From: Gyrodactylus bullatarudis
Taxonomy: Eukaryota; Platyhelminthes; Monogenea; Gyrodactylidea; Gyrodactylidae
Assembly: GCA_012064415.1 (NCBI GenBank)
Contig: SSNU01000221.1
Span: forward strand, 152,379 to 216,378
Length of the DNA: 64,000 nucleotides
Reading direction: 5' to 3'
Shown here: positions 57,408-64,000 of the stretch, piece by piece
Layout of the letters: each line of letters starts with the position of its first letter
Numbering within the stretch: position 1 is the first letter of the stretch
Program-made: the position numbers and the translations under genes
Notes under the pieces: model-generated
What the model was told of the DNA's origin: nothing
The model's database searches: none
The model's input: only the letters and a program-made list of their open reading frames with translations

Positions 57408-58870
57408 TTATAATATTATAGAGTTTTTAATTGAGCGATTAAGTTTTTTGAAAATATTCTTGCATCTATTAAATATGGCAAGCTTTTTCATTTTACCAAA
57501 TTCTGGGGTATTGTTGCGTAATCCCTGTCGATTGGAGTAGACTAGTGGTGAAGATTTAATAAGGATGAGCGTCTTCAGTTCTCTTCTTTGTCTTAAACAG
57601 TTTTTGGCTAATTTCAGGTCGGTCTGGAATGGGGTTAAGAGTCGGCGTATGAATCTTTTAAATGTAGACTGAATCTTCTTTGACCATTTATTACATTCGG
57701 GATTCCATAGTGCAGAGCAGTATTCAATTATAATTATAATTATTGGCCGAGCATATATTTTGAAGAGAAGAACCTTCATACCGTAAATTTTGATACATTT
57801 ATGAATACGAATCAGTCTTCTAATGAATTGATTAATTATATTATTGTAGTGATCAGTAAAGTCAAATTTCCATGAATAGGTAACTCCAAGGTCTTTGACA
57901 AGTTCTTTTGGTAGGATTTTATGCTCATTGATAAATATGTTCATATCAAAAATTGCTGTTTCGTTTGGTATAGTGTAGAATGATTTATCTATGTTAGGAG
58001 TTAATTCAAACATCTTAAGTTTATTCATTATGGTTGATAACTCAGAGTTGATGATATTGCAGTCGTAGGTGCTGTTGAAATTAAAAACTATTTTGAAGTC
58101 ATCAGCATATTTGAAGATTTTGTATGTTGAAGATTGAATTTCGTCAAAGACTATATAAAAAAGTAGTGGCCCAACTCTTGATCCTTGAGGAACTCCAGAG
58201 CAGATTTTCTGGTAGTCTAACCTTTGCATTTTACATTCCACAAATTGTTGTCGGTTAGGGAGATAATTCTCAAGGTACATAAGTAATTTTGAGCAAACTC
58301 CATGTTTATGGCAGGCTTCAAGAAATGTAGAAAAGTAGACTTTATCAAATGCTTTGCTAAGATCGATGTATACAACAACAATTTTATGATTCTTGCTTTT
58401 TAAATAATTGTCACATGAAGAGCTGTGGGTGAGGTTATTGAAGTTAATTGGAGTTTATGAGTTGAAAATACTTATGAAATTTTGTTGAATAAGATTTGGA
58501 TCTGTATTAGTTATGGCACAGTTCTTTTGAGAAAACTTGAAATATTTGTTTAGTTGAAAAAAGCCTATTTTAGGTTTGTTTTTAATTTCATTCTTAAGGT
58601 TTTTTTCAATCCGAGCATAGGTTAATGACGTAAGTGCTGATATTTGGGCATGTGTTCATCAAGAATTCTCCTCTCGTGAGTAATTGAGCAGGATTTTTTT
58701 AGTTTGTTTTCTAAACGATTGTTAAGTTTTAGTTCTAGATGATCCAAGTTTCTTTTACGTTTTTTTGTAGTAGCAATGTTATACATTAGATTTTAGTAGT
58801 CAATGATATTACGTGTATCAAGGAAGTTTCGAGGTATGACAGTTATTGTTGTCCAAACGTTGAAGTCAGT
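57408..58870 (-). pseudogene. CR1/Jockey-like LINE, RT domain largely intact, 5' part broken
   Basis: The 290-codon frame ending at 57408 contains CSGVPQGSRVGPLLFYIVFD, FKYADDFKIVF, LVKDLGVTYSWKFDF and the C-terminal Arg-rich part (RRLLTPFQTDLKLAKNCL). The same frame extends upstream to about 58400 with KIVVVYIDLSKAFDKVYF, so the first catalytic Asp and YADD are both present. Farther upstream (to about 58870) the linker between endonuclease and RT is recognisable but carries stops (LDHLELKLNNRLENKLKK), and part of the RT fingers is deleted. It is a different LINE lineage from the one at 9897-12778. Confidence 0.75.
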
Positions 58871-59830
58871 GAAGTCGTAGAAGCTTGATTCGTTAGTGTT
58901 TATAATTGTTGTATTTTCTTCGGAATTGGTTACAATGATACAGAAAACTGGTTACAATGAAAAATGGGAAGGTCCAAGTCACCAATTTTGCAAATACCCC
59001 TAAATATAATCCCACCAAATTTCGCTTCAAAATACCTTTCTATGCTTCTTGAATAAGATAAACAAAATTGTGAAACTTTTATAATTTAAAACGATTTTTG
59101 ACCTACCAAAATTGTAATATTCATGAAAAATAAGAGAAATTTCGTTTTGAACAATTTTAAAAGGATTTAAGTCATTTTCACAGCTTTATATAAAGAAATA
59201 ATGTGAATTCAAGTTAAAATTATAAATATAAAAAAAAATAAAAACGTTCTAAATTTGAAAATTTTCACAATTTTGTTTATCTTATTCCAGAAGCATGGAA
59301 AGGTATTTTGAAGCGAAATTCGGTGGGATTATATTTAAATACTCGAAGATTAGATTTTTTCATATCGATGGGTGATTTATGTAATTTTTGCAAAATTTCG
59401 TCTTAGTCTAGTATATAGTATATATAGACCTTTGAGGTTGGGCATTAGTTCTTCTCTGATTGGATTTGGCTTTTCCATTCCACTTACTTTGAATTGTGTA
59501 TTTTTAAATTCAAAAAATACATTGGATTACTTGAATAAAAAATATATTATATGTATCTATAGATAAAAAATAAACATATATTTTAATACGTATGAATTAA
59601 GTAAGTAAAGTGTGGTAAAGAGAAAAAAACAAAGCAGCTAATTGCACTCTTCTTCAGGTCACTTCACATCTCCTCTGTAAAGAGTATTTCTTTAAATAAA
59701 ATATGGGATTTTGTTATTTATTCAAAACATTTTTCTCAGCATTTTACTCAGTTTATAAAAATTATGACTCATAACTTATGGGTACACAGAAAATAGCATT
59801 CCATGGGTCAAAATAACTAGCGATTTAAAG

Positions 59831-60337
59831 CTAGTAAATATGAAGATGGGAGTTATGGCAAATTTGAAATCTTGAAGTAGCGCCAAATCCCTATTCTTTC
59901 GAACAAGAGTTGGAAAGTCAAAGAGGAATCAAAATTTGATTTTTAGGATTACAATTAGACAAAGAAATCAATTATGCCGAATCAGATTTTCAAATTCAAT
60001 CCATCATCATTTTGATGTTTTGATCATTTTCCCTACTTTTCTGAAGTTTTATGAGGTTTTCTTGTCTAATCGTGATCCTAAAAATCAGCTTATGATCACT
60101 CTTTGAGTTTGAAATTTGCAAATTTTTTCAATTTAAAGTTCAGTAAAATGGGAATACCGGGCTAACTCAGGATATGAAATATGTCATAATTTTCTTAAAA
60201 ATTGATTTTTTCTTTCAAAAATCGTGAAAATACATCTCTTGATTCAGATTCCAAAAAATCTTTATCAAACTCGAATCCTTGATGAAAAAAATTGAGAATT
60301 TTGTAAAAATCATAAATTATCATCTTCGTATAACTAG
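59831..60337. mobile_element. Foldback MITE (family A2), internally deleted
   Basis: CTAGTAAATATGAAGATGGG to CATCTTCGTATAACTAG. Shares GAAGTAGCGCCAAATC and the AATCGTGATCCTAAAAATCA text with the other copies; one arm is shortened. Confidence 0.7.
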
Positions 60338-60419
60338 CTTTAGTAAATAACAACGATCTTTTCTTGAGATATAGATTGATCAAAAATTTTGAGGATTGAA
60401 TGGTAGTCTTTCTAAAAAC

Positions 60420-60735
60420 ATGAGCTCAGTTGCAGCGTTCTAAGGTTAGTAAGGATCGGGCTGGCTTTTTGTTGGATTAAATCGTTTTTTCCATTTGTCC
60501 AGAAAGTGTTCTCAAGACATTTGATGGTAGCGACCGGGCTTAGATCATACAGTCGTTGATACAATTCAAGCAGGCGTTTGTATCAACAAAAATGTCTCTT
60601 AACTCGAATTTATTGTTGGCAATGTCAACTTTCAGTTAGATTTCCAAAAATAAAACTCAAGTGGTTGGATTTCTCACAATAATAACGAATCTCTCTGTAC
60701 TTCAATGGCCAAAATAGAATTTTATGTCTAATGTT
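60420..60735 (-). pseudogene. Coding-like stretch with frameshifts, unrecognised
   Basis: On the minus strand three consecutive pieces in changing frames look coding: FWPLKYREIRYYCEKSNHLS, then VDIANNKFELRDIFVDTNAC, then LYDLSPVATIKCLENTFWTN and LIQQKASPILTNLRTL. It has higher GC than its flanks. Frame changes at about 60635 and 60560 are not at convincing splice sites. It may be a broken gene or a retroelement segment; no family recognised. Confidence 0.35.
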
Positions 60736-61601
60736 GATCCCCAAGTATATATTTTCAATTGCAAAAACCTTTGCTTTAATAACTTATCAGAGAGATGGTG
60801 TTCAGTTTCATGAAAAAAAAATCAAAAAAAAATTATTTATCTGGAAAATTTTAATAGATTTTTCACTTCTGCACAATATTTTCCTAAGCGAAGTAGGTAA
60901 ATACGGACTGAAATGAATTTGATAAGTAAAACAGACACACCCACCTAGCGCAGTAAACTGATACGATTTCATCTGAATTCATCATATTGACTTATTTTTA
61001 TGTGGGAAAATGGGAAAAAATTATCAATCCTAGTATTATGATTGATATGTGCGCCAAAATAATAAATGTTTACTTCAGAAGTAATGAGCAAAAAATATTA
61101 CTCCGACTACTCATGAATCTTATTTGATTTTTTAAGTTAAAGACTCCCAAAGTTGAATTCTACAAAAATAATCTAGAATTCGATTATTTTAGATTATGTT
61201 AAAGACTCATCACTTGTACACTATATTGAAAATGATTAGGAAAAACTATTCTAGCTTCTATCATAAGTGAAATGACTGAAATTAAATTCAGTAAATTTTC
61301 AATTCTGTTAATTTGAATATATTGTTTCTTCTTTAACCAGTACATGAATAGGTCTTCGAAGATAAGATTTGAATTCAAACTTCAAAACTTTGCATTTTGA
61401 ATAGAAAGAAAATGAGAATGATTCCAGCGTTCCTAGAGCTTTCCTCAGTTAACCCTTTCAATATCTTTGAACCTTTGTAACTCTATTAGTTTGGCAGTTT
61501 TTTGGATCAATGCCTGTTTAAATTGGAGCCCACATTAGGTTTAATGAAAATTTCAGTTTCAATGTTTTCGCTCACCGACTTTATATCTAGTTAATAATAA
61601 T
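60736..61601. other. Non-coding DNA; one TTAACCCTTTC repeat end near 61449
   Basis: AT-rich. TTAACCCTTTCAATATCTTT at about 61449 resembles the piggyBac-like MITE start at 44897, but I see no matching other end. No gene supported. Confidence 0.4.
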
Positions 61602-62088
61602 TAGGGCGGTCAAAATGCTATTTTTAATATGTTGCTAGAATTTATGAAATTAAAATTCTTGAGCATCAAGGTTATTTCCTCACGAAAATGATTTTGCTAT
61701 TTTTCTGCTATTCAAAATCGAATGCTATTTTTGCTATTTCTCCGGACTAAGCCCTTGTCAGATAAAAACAAATCTTATTTTTCATAATTACTATAATCTC
61801 TTCATTGAAATTAAGATGTTTCTAAAGCGTCTCAATCTTTTAATAGGGGCTGTTGTGAAAGTTTTTGATTGGTCGAAGAAAAATTTTAACCTTGGGATAT
61901 TATTTAACCTCGTTCCATAATTAAATCTCTGATCACTCGTTTAGACGCAATGTTCTGTCTTATCCAAACGAAAAAAACTTTTTATAAATTAATTACAAGT
62001 AGTATATAAAATATTTTCCCATGCTATGAATTTTTTTTCAAAATTGTGCTAATTTTTTCTGAAAAAATGCTATTTTGTGACCGCCCTG
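61602..62088. mobile_element. hAT-like MITE, CAGGGCGGTC ends
   Basis: The right end reads CCGCCCTG and the left end TAGGGCGG (CAGGGCGG with one change), followed by inverted AAAATAGCATTTT text. ATAATAAT and ATAATAAC (7 of 8) flank it. Internal repeats of TGCTATTTTT are present. CAGGG-type ends with an 8-bp duplication fit the hAT superfamily. No coding capacity. Confidence 0.65.
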
Positions 62089-63100
62089 ATAATAACCATT
62101 GGTTATGTGATAATAAAAGAATCTCTAAATTCAAGTATAGTAACAATAAAAATTGGCCTAGAGGAATTTAATAAAATCGTAATATCTTTACCAGGATTAT
62201 TCAGAAGACGTTTAAAAATCTGTTCAAACAATACAATAAGAAAGAGGGGGAGATGAACCATCATTCAACAATCACGTACTCAATTTATTAAAAAAGAAGT
62301 ATATAAATCTTTTCTTAGGGATGTTGGAATGTGTTATTTGAAGTTTTCACTCCACCAAAATGATATTATTGGAATAATAATATTCATGATCAAGTCTCTA
62401 CAATATTAAACATTCTCTTCTACATCAGAAATAATCTTTTTTATTAAAAAATGATCAAAAAATATATAACTCAAGATCTTTCAGAGGGAAAGAGATTGAT
62501 GATTGTGAGCATAATGTTTGTTCTGCCAAAAAAATTACAACAAGAAATAAAGATTCTCCTTATAGATCTGATGGTGGTGAAGAAGAAGCATGGGGGATAC
62601 ACACAGAAAAATGCATGATCAATCGAAAATTTCCCTCTTATGTTTAAAGCATAAAACAAACAGATATGCTATCAGGAAACATACATATCTAAATTTGTAG
62701 ATCACACTGGAAATATCCATAGTAGTAGTTCTGTATTTTAATTGAATCCATTCAAAATACAAACATTGCCATACAATCACGCAACTTTAGTTCCACACTT
62801 GCTTCTGAAGGAAATAAATTAATTTTTATTTCCAATGGAAAGACAAATAAATTTGATCTTTAGTTCCCTTAATAAAAGATGAAGAATTACTCGCACTTCG
62901 AAGAGTTTAGATATAGAAAGTTTATATTATAAACCTAATGTTTAATGAAAAAGTAATTTGAAAACCGAGTCTGGAGAGTAAGGGGGGATTCGTTTTCATT
63001 TCATCGATGTTAAAAAGCCCATACTCTCTTTGTCTTTCAGAAAAATTAATGTAAAACAAGAGGGGGCAAATAATCCAGAATCAACTCATTGAATGTGACA
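62089..63100. other. Non-coding DNA without recognisable features
   Basis: AT-rich; a 62-codon minus frame at 62471-62659 has no motif. No gene supported. Confidence 0.45.
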
Positions 63101-63159
63101 TAAATCCATTATCCACTAGATAGATAGATCCCAGGCGATCTTAAAATCATCATTCCTAT

Positions 63160-63780
63160 CCTTATCAGCAAAGAACTTGACCATATTCGATCCTCCCTTG
63201 AAACCATTGGTCTAGAAATAAACAACGACACAACTAAAATCCTACTCTCTCTCAGCTAATTGTTCTCAAAATCAAAGACCTGGGTCTCCATTATGATCAC
63301 AAACTCAGGATAAAACCACACATCAACGAGCTCTTAAAATCGTTAAGATACTCCTCATATTCAATCACCAAATTCGTCAACTGTCCCCACCTGAAGCTGA
63401 CTCTATTTAAATCCTTTATTCTCTCCAAATTCGACTACGCTGCTGGTCTGGTCCTGGGAATATCTATAGAATCGACCAAAAAGATAGAACAAATCCAATT
63501 CAGATTCCTAAAATCCTATTTCGGTCCGCAAAGCTATAGAGAATGCCTCAGATTAGCATCTCTTTTTCCACTTTGGGTTAGAAGAATCTCGTAATCAGTC
63601 ATACTGTACAACTCAACTATGTCCAATAGAGGTTACTCAATCCTATTAAATAACGTCCTCCCATTGCAAGCGAGACTGAGGATTAATATAGCAAAAATTC
63701 CTTCCGAGAACCTGAAATCAACCTCCAACTTTCTCATAGACCTTCCAACGACCTATTCAAAAACTATTTTCTTTAAAAAG
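63160..63780 (+). pseudogene. LINE RT C-terminal fragment, third lineage
   Basis: Translating from about 63270 gives IKDLGLHYDHKLRIKPHINE, then LTLFKSFILSKFDYAAGLVL, IEQIQFRFLKSYFG and PLWVRRIS. This is the post-catalytic RT/thumb region of a Jockey/I-type LINE. The composition is markedly less AT-rich than the LINE at 9897-12778. Stops upstream and downstream show it is a fragment. Confidence 0.75.
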
Positions 63781-64000
63781 ATTTCATGAATATATATTGT
63801 ACATGATACTAATTTTCCAAATACAAAAATTTCTATTCCAAAAAAATGTAGTATAGATTAGCCAAAAAAGATTTTCATCAATTAAAATTATAACAAAAGA
63901 ATTATATTCAAAGAGATATGTACATTTCGCCAGGTCTCGTCAGTCTCAATTCCTGGTTCAATATTTAATAAAATTGTTTTAATGAATTGTTTTGAATGAA

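Larger units (their letters stand above)
56095..59001. mobile_element. TIR element (AGGGGTATTTGCAAAATTGG) inserted in the MULE-like element
   Basis: Termini AGGGGTATTTGCAAAATTGG, then TGACTTGGACCTTC, are mirrored at 58965-59001. AAATATA duplicates at 56088-56094 and 59002-59008. It carries a foldback MITE and an RT-bearing LINE. Related to the 511-bp element at 39388. No transposase recognised. Confidence 0.7.
56023..59410. mobile_element. MULE-like foldback with 9-bp target duplication, hosting nested insertions
   Basis: GTATATAGT at 56014-56022 and 59411-59419 is a perfect 9-bp duplication. The ends pair: AGACGAAATTTTGCAAAATT at left and AATTTTTGCAAAATTTCGTC plus TTAGTCTA at right, continuing through CCCATCGATATGAAAAAA and CTTCGAGTATTTAAATAT. 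The innermost original part (59009-59330) is itself a hairpin with CACCAAATTTCGCTTCAAAA and its inverse. Nearly 2.9 kb of the interior is a second inserted element. Confidence 0.8.

Noticed and set aside
56095..59001. A large autonomous transposon encoding reverse transcriptase between TIRs
   Set aside because: The RT is a LINE in its own right (CR1/Jockey-like, with linker remnants upstream), and the smaller related element at 39388-39898 lacks it, so it is more likely a passenger insertion than part of the TIR element.
1..64000. CRISPR arrays, bacterial operons or prophage
   Set aside because: Spliced genes, SINE, LINEs and PLEs mark this as eukaryotic DNA, and no direct-repeat/spacer pattern was seen.

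Overview
This window is AT-rich eukaryotic (metazoan) DNA with spliced genes, long introns, an assembly gap (Ns 53-970) and a heavy load of transposable-element debris. A divergent ionotropic receptor (an iGluR subfamily known from protostomes), an E(spl)-type bHLH repressor and abundant Penelope and non-LTR elements point to a protostome. An arthropod, perhaps a copepod crustacean, is my best guess, but the sequence does not prove it.

Layout. (1) 1-4400: assembly gap, an unrecognised minus-strand gene (1692-2912) and a short two-exon HES/E(spl)-type bHLH gene (3533-4318, minus). (2) 4900-13400: a transposon graveyard with several non-LTR (LINE) copies in both orientations. One LINE is split by a 5'-truncated Penelope-like element (PLE) that carries RT, GIY-YIG endonuclease and a hammerhead ribozyme. 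A TIR/foldback element and a small Helitron also lie here. (3) 14780-36452, minus: a 17-exon, 21.7-kb gene whose splice sites and phases all connect into a 1,245-aa protein with four N-terminal C2H2 fingers, ELM2-SANT and a C-terminal C2H2 finger. This is the architecture of TRERF1/ZNF541/MIDEAS, scaffold subunits of the mitotic deacetylase complex (MiDAC). Its introns are full of foldback MITEs, a tRNA-derived SINE, a second PLE remnant and a hAT-like MITE. (4) 36677-39186, plus: an ionotropic-receptor gene with 29-37-bp introns, starting only 224 bp from the MiDAC-type gene in head-to-head orientation. (5) 39190-48700: no recognisable gene; several MITEs, including a foldback with a perfect 9-bp target duplication and a TTAA-flanked piggyBac-like MITE. 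(6) 48746-50149, plus: an apparently intronless 467-aa seven-transmembrane, GPCR-like receptor. (7) 50150-64000: repeats again, including a nested element (56023-59410, 9-bp target duplication) that contains another TIR element, which in turn contains a foldback MITE and a CR1/Jockey-like RT; a hAT-like MITE; and a LINE 3' fragment.

The genes look functionally independent: transcription repressor, chromatin/HDAC scaffold, chemosensory channel and orphan receptor. The one structural link is the shared short promoter between the HDAC scaffold and the ionotropic receptor. The most notable signal outside protein genes is the hammerhead ribozyme of the PLE family, present in three states of decay. 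All exon models were read by hand from splice signals and frame continuity; no alignment or RNA evidence was available.
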